A stretch of 64,000 bases of DNA from Armillaria gallica (taxonomy: Eukaryota > Basidiomycota > Agaricomycetes > Agaricales > Physalacriaceae), in the NCBI GenBank assembly GCA_037576215.1, contig JBANDB010000004.1:2728001-2792000 (forward strand), written 5' to 3'. Made by a program: the position numbers and the translations under genes. The number at the start of each line of letters is the position of its first letter. Within the stretch, counting starts at the first letter, position 1. The notes beneath the pieces are model-generated. The model was not told the DNA's origin, searched no databases, and worked only from the letters and a program-made list of their open reading frames with translations. This document shows, one piece after another, positions 21,751 to 32,253 of this stretch.

Positions 21751-24700
21751 ATGAACTCGACTTTCCCCGTTCTTTCCTCTACAACGGGACTACTCATTAA
21801 CCTTTGGGCATGATTGCTAGTGCTGTCCAGGATACACTTGTGAGTTTTCGTACCTTATACCTGCTAATGCCTTCGCTGACCGCACCTTCGACGAAGAAAC
21901 TCGATGTTCGTGGAATCGGCCCGGGAGTCGAGAACGCAGAGAATGACTTCGTGGACTGTCTGTAACTGCTCTCTGGGTCCTGCAAACTTGCATTACTTAC
22001 ATGATTCCTCTGCATCCTTCTTCCTCACAGCCCGATTTAGTCAGGAAGATTACACGTATGATTGGTACGGCAGTTTCCATTGTGCTGCCATCAAGTTTAT
22101 TCTTACCTTGGTCGTTCCTACCAGGCTGATGCACATTTTATTACAGGTGGGAGCCGGTCCCTACCAGGCGCCATCGGAGTCTGACTTTTCCCCCCTTCAC
22201 AGAAATCTGCTTTGGGTTGGAGCCGAGGGCTCGAAACCACGAAACGTTGTAGCCAGAATGACCTCACACATCCCACCAATGAAAATGACTCAGAGGACGG
22301 TACCCTTGCTCACGACAGAGACGAACGACGGGAATGCAAAGTGCCTTTCATCCGAGATATTGGTACATACTCTTGACCGGTCTTCTTTGTCTTGACTGAC
22401 GTCAAAAATTTGTCGACTTTAGACGCGACGCATACCATATTTTATCGTGGTCACTGGTTAAGAGTACGTTTCGACCGTTAATTTTCTGACGCAGGGTTTT
22501 ATGTCATACCCTACGGCGACAGATAACTAAAATTGAGCCCCATCCCTACTGTGGTCATAGATCATTCCTCAAAGTTAGGTGAATATTACTTGGCCTGTCT
22601 CTCTGATCTTCAAGTTATCGTTCATCAAACTGAAACGCACCTCTAACAGCGTCGCAGCACAGAACAACGACATTCTCAACATGCTCGTTCTTGAGGCAAA
22701 ACGGGACTACGAAAGGGACACTGAGCACCGTATCGATATATTCCTTGCCGACAGTCCGTTTCCCTATATTCACCGTTTTGCCAGGTGTGCAGCACTCGTT
22801 ATCAATGTGCGTCAACCTAGCCCAAATCCGTGTTGGTTGTACTGATCTGTACCACTCCAGACCGTACATGAGAATTTCCCAGAGCTTGCGGATGGCATAT
22901 GCGCCATTGTCGATATAGTGAAGGACACAGTCAAGATGCATGAGGAAATGAGTGTTTTTCGACTCCGTGATATTTGCACGGAACTCACGATGTGAGTGGT
23001 CACGGATATCCTCGAGTCTGTATTGACATCGCTCACCAGATATCTTACGGACCTGCGAGTGGAACTGTGCAATGCTGAACTGCAAGGTTCGCAACAGATT
23101 CAGTCCATCGCAATGGAGAAAAAAGTCTTCGACACAATCATGGGTTTCAGGCAACGTCTTGAAGGTGTCGTAGAGAGTATCAATGCCGATTACATAGTAT
23201 GGCTCTTGCATAATCTTAATCGGAAGTTTTCTTTTCATTTGTCTTCGACCAGACTCGTATCACCCTGGAGTCTCGGCTCTCTATCCGTGACACTTCCGAC
23301 TTTCTCAGCTTTTCGAGGTTCGTTGCGCCGCCGCCTCTGTGTGTTAACGTTGATTCCTCTGCAGCATCGATGATCCCCAGGCCAAAAAGGTACCTCTCAG
23401 TGCGCTTTGTATATACCTTTCTGAACCATTCAACAAGAAGGCGGCCCCAAACGATTCCAATCTATCCGCTCTTGGAGTTGAAAAAACGGGAGCTGACATC
23501 CGTGCCGCGTCTTCTGCTGCTGCTGCCAGTGAAGTGGATGAGGTGGGCACCCATCATGTCCGGAATATTTTGGAGAATTGAAAGAGACCTGGTGACAGGC
23601 TGTCGTAGACACGCTGCTATCGAGGCCAGACAGACGATCATTTGAGATGCAGCTTAAGGACACTGAATGCGACAACATGGTGAAACAAGTCGCGACAATT
23701 CTCTGCAAACCGAAGGCGTATAATCAGCTATCTGCTCTATCGAAAGAAGAAGCGCAGTGCACTCTAGACTTTCTTCAGGACGTAAGGGATCCTTTTTTCT
23801 AGATAGTGATACTTATTGGGCGTCCGTCAGCTTCTTGATATACCATATCTTCCAGCACCATACAAGCAAACTTTCCTCAAGGTATCCTTGAAATTATCTC
23901 GAATGCACAGTTGCGTACCTCGGTGCCTAACACTTAGCGGCTTCAAAAAGAGGGAAGGCTATCCTTTCGCTCAAGGCCATTTTGGAGACGTATGGAGAGG
24001 TTGGATTGGGGGAATAGAGGTGGCGGTCAAGCAAGCAAGAGTATTCGACAGTAATCATGATAATCTCAACAAAGTTATACAGGTGAGTTGGCACTTTAGA
24101 GTCGTTCACGTTAATCATGTGTCTAGCGAGTGATACGAGAAGCAATGATTTGGCGACAATGCGACCATCCCAATATTCTACCTTTCTTAGGGGTTTTTCA
24201 GGATCCTATCATACCTTTTTCTTATTGTCTTGCATCGCCATTCATGGCCAACGGATCCCTGCCTCGTTTTCTGAAGAACACCAAGTGTCCTGATCGGTAT
24301 AAGCTTGTGAGGGCTCGTGTTGTCCTATCATCAGTGTTTTGGTTCTAACCGACACTTAGGCTCTAGATATCACGCAGGGAATGCTTTATCTGCATCGCCT
24401 TGGCATAATCCATGGCGATCTCAAAGGGGTACACGCTGGTCTATCTTTCAGTGACGCCCTGCTGAAGAACTACTTAGGAAAACATCTTGATCACCGAAGA
24501 CTACAGAGCGGTTATTACAGACTTTGGAATATCTGGTGTAATGGACGTTGCACTTACTTCATCCTCACGGACCGGGGGCACCATAAGATGGCAGGCACCA
24601 GAAGTATTGATGTCGAGCCAGAACAGCTTTCCAGGAGATGTATATTCCCTTGCATGTGTGTACTTTGAGGTGCGCCCCTCCATCTCCACGTTGTCAAGCA

Positions 24701-25062
24701 AACTGAATTCTAGTTATCTTCAGGTGTTCAATGAGTCGATACCCTGGAAGGATATCAACGATGGTGCCGTTGTCCTCAACGTTGTTATCCTGAAGCAACA
24801 TCCCCCATACCCAAGATTCCTGGAGTTTACGGAGTTGGGTGATCTATGGTGGAGACTCATGACGAGATGCTGGGCCGCCAATGCTCAGGATCGTCCAACT
24901 CTTCCGGCTATCATAGCAATTCTTCATACAGGAGATCAAACGTCGCCGGAATGGGACCTAAGACGACTCCGCGGCCCTCTCATACAGGAAAAAATTAGGG
25001 TTCCTTCGGGTCTTCCCCGATTTTTGCGCATTGTGTGTTGTGAAGGCGTGCCCACTACTTGA
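21751..25062 (+). CDS. Chimeric protein: BCS1 N-terminal region + helical region + TKL-like kinase
   Basis: Three parts splice in one frame. Part 1 (about 22030-22755) matches the BCS1-type AAA protein N-terminal domain: FSQEDYTYDW, an acidic linker, DATHTIFYRGHW, KVSVAAQNNDILNMLVLEAK and EHRIDIFLAD. In BCS1 proteins an AAA ATPase follows; here none does. Part 2 starts in the same exon with SPFPYIHRFARCAALVIN, continuing as a helical stretch (VDIVKDTVKMHEE, TDLRVELCNAE, FRQRLEGVVESINADYI) to about 23770. Part 3 (from about 23940) is a kinase: G-loop GHFGDVW, lysine in VAVKQARV, catalytic HGDLKGENIL across an intron, DFGIS, RWQAPEV, and RCWAANAQDRPT near the end. TGA is at 25060-25062. HGD in place of HRD is common in this fungal group. 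The start is uncertain (21751 or 21812). Introns have GT-AG ends and CTGAC branch points, and the gene appears intact. Confidence 0.7.
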
Positions 25063-25582
25063 TGGCAGTCGAGTGTCGTTGTCTTTGTATTGATTCAAAA
25101 TCACTCTGTACGCATGAGATGGGATGCTCGCAACTGCTTCGCTTGGCCTGGCATAATGGGTCTCGTAGCGAGCGATTGAACGACATTCTATTGACTGTCT
25201 GGGTTTCGATACATTTGTCGCGCTCGCGGTGGAGAATGACGATGGTCGTGAAAATGATGCATTTACATCTCATTACTCCCGAACAATCGTTATCCTCCGG
25301 TTTAATTGTGTTGAAAACGAGGAAGGATGCTTGGGTCATTGCCTTCCTTATGGAAATGACTGATTGAGGCGGGGAAAATCCCACGAAACAGCACGTAGTA
25401 TACACTCGTACGGTCCAAAAGGACCAAAAATTCAAAACCGGCAGGCTTGATTTTGAGCAGCTGCGGGGATCGGTGGTGGTGATTAGTATGCAGAGTCAGA
25501 GACGCGCTACATTTTTGGTGGTGACCTTGATATCTTATGACATCAACAAAGGAGTGGTATATTTATCGAAGCATCCAAAACT
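25063..25582. other. Intergenic DNA, nothing recognised
   Basis: Frames on both strands lack motifs. The segment lies between the stop codons of the chimeric kinase gene and the kinase pseudogene. Confidence 0.35.
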
Positions 25583-26450
25583 CTATGGGAACCCATACCA
25601 AAAATGTGGCGTTCCGACCTCCTCAATCTGTGATTCGGCAAATTCACGATCTTCGTCAGCTTCAGTGGTGAATACGCTACAATGCGACTGGTCAAAATCG
25701 ATGAGTCGCCATCTATGATAGCGTTTATGGCGGGGACAGAAAAGGCTTTGGTTGACCGCACGAAGGACATGGTTGAAACGCATATCAGCGTGGACGAACA
25801 CAGCCTGGTCCAAGTCATGCACAACGTTGCGCAGGTCTTCCCTAGGATCATGTGAGAACAGAACACGACTCGGGTTGACCCTACGTACCTCTCATGCGGT
25901 GGATCGTCGCCCGGGCAGTCAGGATAGTATGGCTCTCTCAGCTTCTCCACCTCAAGAACAGCGACGAGCGGCTGATCAGGAGCGTACTTCAACTTGTCCC
26001 AAAGAGAACTGGCCTTATAACCCCATCATCCGGGACGAAACAATAGTTGTACACGTCGTCTGGCAACCAATCATCGCCATCGCCATCGATCTGGTCAGTC
26101 TTCTTCATTTATATACGGTTCTAGGGGATGCGATCGGCTATCAGGACGGTGAAGAAACCAAAGCAGCGGGGTATGGCGTTGCCTTGTAATGTCGCCAGTC
26201 GAGAGTAGAACCACGCCTCTCGCGCAAGACTGTGACAGTGTCAGGGCTTTGTGACTCTGATACACAATTCCGGGAGGCCTGAGGCCTCGCCCAAGACTTG
26301 CAGAGTGAACGATCCCAGTTCTGCCCCTTGCCACCTTGTCGAGGAGCCGTATTTCGAGGTGGCGGCCGGTGGTAGGAACTGGATCAGGTAGCGGCCATTG
26401 GTCGCTTGGCATAGAGAACGTAAGTTCGCTGGTATATCATAGAGACGGAA
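25583..26450 (-). pseudogene. Fungal protein-kinase-like gene, frameshifted and nonsense-mutated
   Basis: The minus strand carries N-lobe residues HLEIRLLDKVARGRTGIVHSA, then in another frame LGEASGLPELCIRVTKP, then SLAREAWFYSRLATLQG and AIPRCFGFFTVLIADRIP. It continues with DDWLPDDVYNYCF, PLVAVLEVEKLREPYYPD, and the catalytic-loop-like VFVHADMRFNHVLRA followed by RWRLIDFDQS, ending EEVGTPHFWYGFP and TAG 25583-25585. This order matches a large basidiomycete family of atypical kinases (G-R-T-G-x-V loop, LAREAWFY, HxDxRxxN, IDFD). Two lesions are visible: a frameshift just after IVHSA near 26310, and a TGA at 26241-26243 inside the conserved KP.HCHSLAREAW stretch, where CGA is expected. Its upstream end abuts dispersed repeat copy C. 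Confidence 0.65.
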
Positions 26451-26705
26451 AGGACGGTGTCCTGAATATCGTAACTGGCGCACGTTCTGTGCAGAATGCA
26501 GTACTTATCCTGTAAATTTGTAAATGCATGCCAACTATAAAATAGAGCCAAAAAATACATTGCAAACAGAGGTGTCCATTCTACATTCACCTTTGAATTT
26601 TGGTGTGACTGAATTCCAGCTGTGTCCTTCTGGCCAGCCTTTGGCGCAGTGGCAAACTCGAACCGGACCGGTAACTCACTGCTCGGTAATTGGGATTTCC
26701 CAGCC
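26400..26705. repeat. Dispersed repeat, copy C (partial)
   Basis: Matches the right end of copy B (about 16080-16375), including AATACATTGCAAACAGAGGT, TTCACCTTTGA, and CGAACCGGACCGGTAACTCA with CTGCTCGGT following. A TATA-like CTATAAAATAGAG occurs at about 26535. Homology stops after ATTGGG at about 26695, close to where copy B also gives way to an APH-like remnant. Confidence 0.65.
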
Positions 26706-26744
26706 CCGGCAAATGCCGTACTATCCACTCACCGTAACCGCCGT

Positions 26745-26990
26745 ACGCATGAACGCGTTTATCCAGAATTGGCTTCAGAGACACTTACGACGTCAAAATA
26801 GTCCGCTATGGCGCCTCCATCAAAGATTCTATAAGTGGAAAACCAGTATTGAAATCAAAGTCTGCTCGAATCTTCGGTTTTTATGGCGTGGCAGCATGTG
26901 GCCAAGAATATGAGGATGCCTTTGCTGACGGCTGCCTTGATAATTGCCTTTTCCATTGGCGCTCCCATTCTTCAAGAGGCTCCCTTCGTC
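26745..26990 (+). pseudogene. APH-like gene 5' fragment
   Basis: Homologous to the N-terminal part of the 16542-17400 remnant: MNAF, then a TYDVKIVRYGASIKD-like segment, SGKPVLKSKSARIFGFYGVA. Conserved DNA includes TATGGCGCCTCCATC and AAATCAAAGTCTGCTCGA. The catalytic half is absent. It is in plus orientation next to repeat copy C, whereas the other remnant is in minus orientation next to copy B. Confidence 0.5.
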
Positions 26991-27463
26991 CGTATCATTT
27001 TTGAGGTCATTTTGTGCCCATACGATGCCTTCCTTTTGCCTCATTTTCGATCGGGTTAGCAAGAGCTAAATCACACTCTTGCTAGCTATCGATGGAAATA
27101 TTCAGTACGACTCGAGATATATGCTGATTGTAACTTTGGAGATACTGGCGTCGAAGACTACTGTTACGATGAGTGGTCGAAACCCGACGATCTCCATGAA
27201 CATTTTCTAAAAATCTTGCAGTATGAAGGCTTACGCGAAATGAACAACTTGGGACGCTTGCTTCTCAAAATCAAGAAAAGTGCGTCTGTCTTCTTTACTA
27301 TGAATGTTGGGCTAATGAATTTACATATAGGATCAATCGAATTTTCCGTTCGGTGAAGGCACTTGTACTTTTCGAACTAGTGCATATTGTCACGATGACC
27401 TTGAGTAGGACTCGGTTCTACCATGTCGGAGAATATTTTCAATATTATTCAATCAGACGGTGA
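26911..27463 (+). CDS. Unrecognised coding-like segments
   Basis: Three plus-strand stretches look protein-coding. MRMPLLTAALIIAFSIGAPI (from ATG 26911) has a hydrophobic, signal-like start and continues RIIFEVILCPYDAFLLPHF. A charged stretch KYSVRLEIYADCNFGD to LREMNNLGRLLLKIKK lies at about 27080-27280. INRIFRSVKALVLFELVHIV and on to YYSIRR stop near 27463. A bona fide intron probably separates the last two (27281-27331), but the first join is only about 30 bp and doubtful. No family is recognised. The first segment overlaps the APH-like fragment in another frame, so one of the two readings is a shadow. Confidence 0.25.
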
Positions 27464-29107
27464 CTTCATTACTAGTGCTTAACGCCACCGCAAGCATGTA
27501 ACTGGGGAGTATGGAAATCTATTTTGACAAAACATACTAGTATCCAGCACATGTTTCCTCGTTGCTCGCCGCTTTCGAATTGCAACCGAAGCATTGAACC
27601 ACTACCTGTACGGTACGAAGTCCGAATCACGCTCATCTGAACATCCATCCAGTAGTCAACTAAGTCTCTTTCCTATGGTAAGTCTAAACGCCTCTCATCC
27701 TCAAATATGATCCTCGTTCTTTACATAGGCCATGATCCACAAATCATACAAGATTACTCGCCAATCTACAATTTGATGCTGCCTGGCTGCTAAAAATTGC
27801 CGTCCAGTATTCAGACAGAGGAGTTTACATGCACGAGCATCTTCAGCGAGAGGATGGCGACACACGATTGACTCATCGCTGAGGCGAATCGTTGGGGTTC
27901 TGGTGATTTGATAGCACTGACATTCCTTGTGCGTTGTTTTTGCCTAGACGCGCGTGGTGACTGCATCGCGACTGCGTTTGGACAGTAGAAGCTGTAGCAG
28001 GAGGCACCAGAGCATGCCTTGGCTGATGACAATGTCTGAGACGATTGCGATTGCGAAGGAGATGATGAAACTCATTCGGCCGATCCTACACTGCAGCTAC
28101 TGGAAACTGTGACAATATTGTTGATTTCGACCCCAAAGATCTTCAGTCGCAGCAAGATTCACCAACCTTCACTACCGTCTGCTGAACTTGAGACGTCCCG
28201 AAGACTCAGAATAGCCCTCCCTCCGCGATTCCTTGCTAAACCCCGCTTGTGTCGATCAACGAGGCCTATGATGCCGTTTCAAATCTAAACTATCCGACTT
28301 CGTTTTTCGACGGCGATGGTTACTTATCATCAGCCTCGCCCGCGGTGCCCAGAATGTAGCCGAAGTTGGGGTCCCTACGATTGTCTCCTCCATTGACTAC
28401 GGTGGTGGTCCAGCATGGAATCGACCCGGATTCGAAAACGAAGTCCTCACATCCGATAAATATTTTCGAGTCGTTAGGGCTGATCCGATGCTGAGCTTCG
28501 GCTGTGATTAAATGGGCTTCGTCGTCATGAAAGATACTCTGGGAGTCACGAAAAGCCTTTGTCTGGTGCGCGAGATGACGCACCCCCTTTTCATCTCCCA
28601 ACTCTTCGTATCGCCTGAGTCGACGAAACCGTTTGCTCTGTGGGCGCTTCCGGATCGAGTTTCCACGTCAATAGCGGACCATCGTGGAAAAATGGAGGCG
28701 ATTTTGCTAAACGCCGTCACCCAGGGACCACCTGTGAGATGAAAGCGCCTTTCGTCATGAAACAAACGCGGAAATTTCTCGGACACCTGTTACGGGAGTG
28801 TTCCAGGCGGTGAAGGACAGATGATATTGTTGGGCCTTGGTCAATGTGTATTCGGCGTAACTTCAAGAGTGCATTGACACTTGACATAGCGGCAGCTTCG
28901 TCTGTCTATACTTGGCGATATTGAGTCAAACGTTAGTTTTCTGTTAGGATTCTGCCGAAATCCGGATATGCGAGCACGAGGCGAGGAGTGATGATCGAAG
29001 CGAGGTAAGATTAATTAGAAATGATGTACGTCGTTAGGGAATAGAATGGATTCCGGCAAGGGTTCGTGAGGAGACCTGAGTGGTCCGGTTTGTGAGGTTA
29101 ATGAGAT
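27464..29107. other. Repeat-like intergenic region
   Basis: Scattered frames on both strands (for example minus 27811-28032, with a membrane-like alternative frame near 27960-28090, and minus 28320-28786) show no motif that can be named. The block from about 28789 onward (starting TGTTACGGGAGTG) has the look of LTR-like DNA and leads into the hairpin array, but matching direct repeats that would prove an LTR were not found. Confidence 0.3.
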
Positions 29108-29309
29108 CAGTAAGCGCGAAGCAATTACTGTAAGACGTAGCCGGTAAGCGCGGAACTATTACCGAGGGGAAAACCGATACAGAAGCCTGTAAGCGCGAAG
29201 CTATTACGGGCCGTAGGTGAAGGCAAGCGCTAAGCGTAACCTTCGGATTGGTATTGGAAAGCGCTAGGCGTATCCAATGGCTTATTCAGCAAGCGCTAGG
29301 CGTAACTGA
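29108..29309. repeat. Array of six short hairpins with differing matched stems
   Basis: Six units of 23-26 bp share a core resembling AAGCGCGAAGC or AAGCGCTAGGCGTA. Each is closed by a different complementary pair: CAGTAA/TTACTG (29108-29130), CGGTAA/TTACCG (29142-29164), CCTGTAA/TTACGGG with one mismatch (29186-29210), GAAGG/CCTTC (29219-29244), ATTGG/CCAAT (29253-29278) and TCAG/CTGA (29286-29309). Gaps between units are 7-21 bp. The stem sequence changes while pairing is kept. Confidence 0.75.
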
Positions 29310-30018
29310 GGGTTCACGCAATGAAGGTGTCCTGAAAGTGGTAGATTGATTCATTCTTTGATACAATGGTAAGTACGGTATTATATACTAGGGATAGTTC
29401 GAGTCATTATTGTTCTACAAGGTTCTAATGTATTCCAGCATCTGTAAGAAAAATAGAGAAAATAAAAGAAGATACGAGCGAGTCACCATTAAGACCGAGA
29501 AGCCCGAATACAGGCATGTGTTGACTCATGGACCGAGTCGGCAGATACCCGATATCCATAACATTTTCGACCGACTTCAATTTGCCGCATTTTATTACAA
29601 CGTGTCGACAAGCTGGCATCTTGTATCGGCGTCAATGAAACAATCTATGAGATGGTTCCGTATACCATTAGCTCTACCTTTCAATTTGCGAATTAAAATT
29701 AAAAACAATATGTACATCTAAAGATCGGTAGTTACTGAATTACGACTGGTTGGAGAGGGCCGTAGGTGAGGAAGAACTACTTACAGCTTCGAGGCCACGG
29801 CTGTCGGCAGCCTGGCGATTAGGCTGGTAGCATCGAGAAAAAGCTAAATTTAGATGGATGATCGATGCTCAGTACTTAGAGCTAAACAGCGAAAATGCAC
29901 GGGGAGGTTGTCTTGGGATTGTCAGCTTGAAGAATGTAATTGAAGACATAAGCAAATAAGTACTTGGGGTGCTCGGAGCAATGGCCGGAGCGACCGGAGC
30001 GGCTGGGCCGGACTGAGC
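29310..30018. other. Intergenic DNA upstream of the Grn1-like gene
   Basis: No supported gene is seen; a plus frame at 29410-29721 lacks motifs. GGGCCGTAGGTGA occurs at about 29208 and again at about 29758, hinting at remains of a repeated element on both sides. Confidence 0.35.
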
Positions 30019-30036
30019 GGTCACACGCGTGTGACC
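30019..30036. promoter_or_regulatory. Perfect 18-bp palindrome with MluI cell-cycle box core
   Basis: GGTCACACGCGTGTGACC is fully self-complementary and ends 56 bp before ATG 30093. Its centre ACGCGT is the MCB site bound by MBF-type factors in fungi, and its arms contain GTCAC repeats. Binding of a dimeric regulator is inferred. Confidence 0.5.
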
Positions 30037-30092
30037 TGTCACAAAGACTTCAAAATTTCTTTTCTTCTTTGTTTTATACCATGACAAACGCC

Positions 30093-32171
30093 ATGGGACG
30101 AACCAGTACGTTGTAACTATTTCTCTGTACCTCACTTTTGTAATATGAATTGTATAGGAACCAAGAAACCGGTTGTTCCGTTGAAATCGAGTGAGTAGTA
30201 AATTACCAGAGTTCGACGTTCCTAACAAGCACCTCAGAATTGAAGAAAGACCCGGGAGTGCCCCGTCTACCTGACCTCAAAGTCAAAAATGCAGCGAAGC
30301 AGCTTCTCAACGGTGTATGTTGCAGGAATTTTCGGAGAAGCCAATACTGAGGATTATCTTTCAAGCCCAAGCCACCGCCGCAACGACCAGACGACGACTC
30401 GATAATGGCCTCGGAACCGACACTATCGTCACTAGCGCGTCTTGCTTCGGAAACTACAGATGTTACTCAAGATCCATCGTCGTCAACAAGCGGCGGCAAG
30501 ACCAAGGAACAAATGCGCAAGCATTACGTGCGTACATTGCACAAAGTCATCGACGAGAGCGATATTGTCATCCTTGTATTGGATGCACGCGACCCAGAGG
30601 GTTGCAGGAGTCGATTGGTGGAGGAAGAAGTACGGAGGCGCGAGGGCGAGGGCAAGAAGCTGGTCTTTGTTCTCAACAAAGTGGGTATGTGCCGTATTCA
30701 ATCCCTTCCAGGTTCCTTACTGGAATGTCGTGTACAGATCTCATTCCCAAAGATAATGCTCAACTTTGGCTCAAACATCTACGGCATTCTACGCCCACGC
30801 TCCCTTTTTTGTCTCCTAGTTCGGCTCAGCACCAACGAACAAATATATCGTCGGGAACCGCGCCGGCACTAATAAGACTCCTTAAGGCCTACAAGCCCAA
30901 AGCGAGCAGTGTTACTATCGGTGTTGTGGGATACCCTAATGTCGGGAAAAGTAGCCTGATCAACAGCTTAAAACGAAGCAAGGTAACACACTTCCTGTCA
31001 TCCTTCTTACTTTCGCCGAATGTATCCGTAGGCATGCGCCGTGGCCGCTCAACCAGGCCACACAAAGGAACTTCAGTCAGTGCAGCTAGAGCGTGGCATG
31101 CGCATTGTTGACTCTCCCGGAGTTGTCTTCGATGAGGATGACCTGATAGACAAGGGTCAGAAGAAAGGAAGCGTACTCCTAAGGAATGTGGTCAAAGTGG
31201 AGGATGTCGATGATCCCATCGCTGTCGGTATGTCCTATCATGGATAACCCTGTCGCAGCCATTGACCATGTAATTGCAGTGGAGCAGATTCTTTCGAGAA
31301 CCGCAAAGGAAGCTATACAGAAGATATACGATCTTCCGGACTTTTCTGAGACTCTGGAGCTCCTGACCATGCTAGCGCTCAAAAGCGGAAGATTATTCAA
31401 GGTTCGTGTCTACTTCAGGGTATGGCCTATCTATGTTTATAATCGTCTTTTCTAGGGCGGCACGCCAGATCTTCTCGCCGCAGCTCGTCAAGTCTTAACC
31501 GACTGGAACCACCAAAAGATCCCGTACTTCAGCATTCCTCCCACAGTCCACCCTTCTTCGATCCCATCCACAAGTAAGTTCACTCCCTTCTTGGGCCTAA
31601 TGTCAGTATTCATACCCATCTAGTTAATGCAACAACTATCGCACCCGGCGCCGAAAATGTCGGTCAGGCCCAGATTGTCAATACGTTTTCCAAACCCTTC
31701 GAACTCGAGGGTCTTTTCGGGGCCGCCGACGCGGGCGCTTTCGGGGATGATGTGAATATGGACCAAGAAGATGACGCCGATGAGATGTTTTGGGACGCAA
31801 ACGAATCGTTCGATATGCAGACAGACGAAACGCCAGGAAGTAGGAGAGAGTCACTCAAGCGACCGCGCTCCCCGTCTCCTCAGCCCCCAACACCTAACGC
31901 CATGCAGATTACGGACTCGGAGCGTGACAAGACCGTGCGCCAGCCGAAACGGCAACGCAAGTCCAAGTTGGTACCGTCGTATGACGACCCTCCGGATGAG
32001 CATGTGTTGCAGAGGATGGGAAAGAGCAATCCTCTGAACAGGAAGGTTCTCAAAAGGGAAAAGAAGAGGGAGCGTAAGCTCCAGCGAATGAAGGACAGAG
32101 CGATCGCCGCTGAACGACCAGGAGGCATGGAGATAGACGGTGAGGACCTCCAGTTTACGTTCATGGCATGA
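30093..32171 (+). CDS. GRN1: Nucleolar circularly permuted GTPase, Grn1/GNL3 (nucleostemin) type
   Basis: Predicted to act in the nucleolus in maturation and export of the large ribosomal subunit. From ATG 30093 short exons encode a basic N-terminus (GRTRTKKPVVPLKSKLKKD), then a coiled acidic/basic region. The GTPase motifs come in permuted order: G4 as FVLNKVDLIP (split by an intron), G1 as GYPNVGKSS near 30940, and G3 as VDSPGVVFDED near 31115. DARDPEGCR before G4 is a family mark. The C-terminus has an acidic stretch (MDQEDDADEMFWDA) and basic segments (RQPKRQRKSK, KREKKRERKLQR) fitting nucleolar targeting. TGA is at 32169-32171. Length and motif order match Grn1/GNL3 rather than Nog2 or Lsg1. 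It is convergent with Fig4, 82 bp apart. A palindrome with an MCB core lies in its promoter. Confidence 0.92.
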
Positions 32172-32253
32172 AATGGCCGTATTGTGCAGGATTATTGTAT
32201 TAGCTAGGGTTGAACATGTACATGTAATGACACTTAATGCAAGTTATTCTATG

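Noticed and set aside
22615..23238. Minus-strand frame of 207 residues
   Set aside because: It is antisense to the helical region of the chimeric kinase gene, whose spliced plus-strand frame has clear homology and splice sites.
23678..25062. Kinase gene starting at ATG 23673-23678 as a separate gene
   Set aside because: The upstream exons join in frame through a GT-AG intron (GTGGGC...GTGACAG near 23541-23597), and the TATA box lies far upstream, so one longer gene is preferred.
28789..29800. Possible solo LTR starting TGTTACGGG
   Set aside because: No matching terminal CA end, target-site duplication or second copy could be found by eye, so it is mentioned only as repeat-like DNA.
30317..31111. 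Plus-strand frame of 264 residues
   Set aside because: It runs through introns of the Grn1-like gene in mixed frames; the GTPase motifs appear only in the spliced model.
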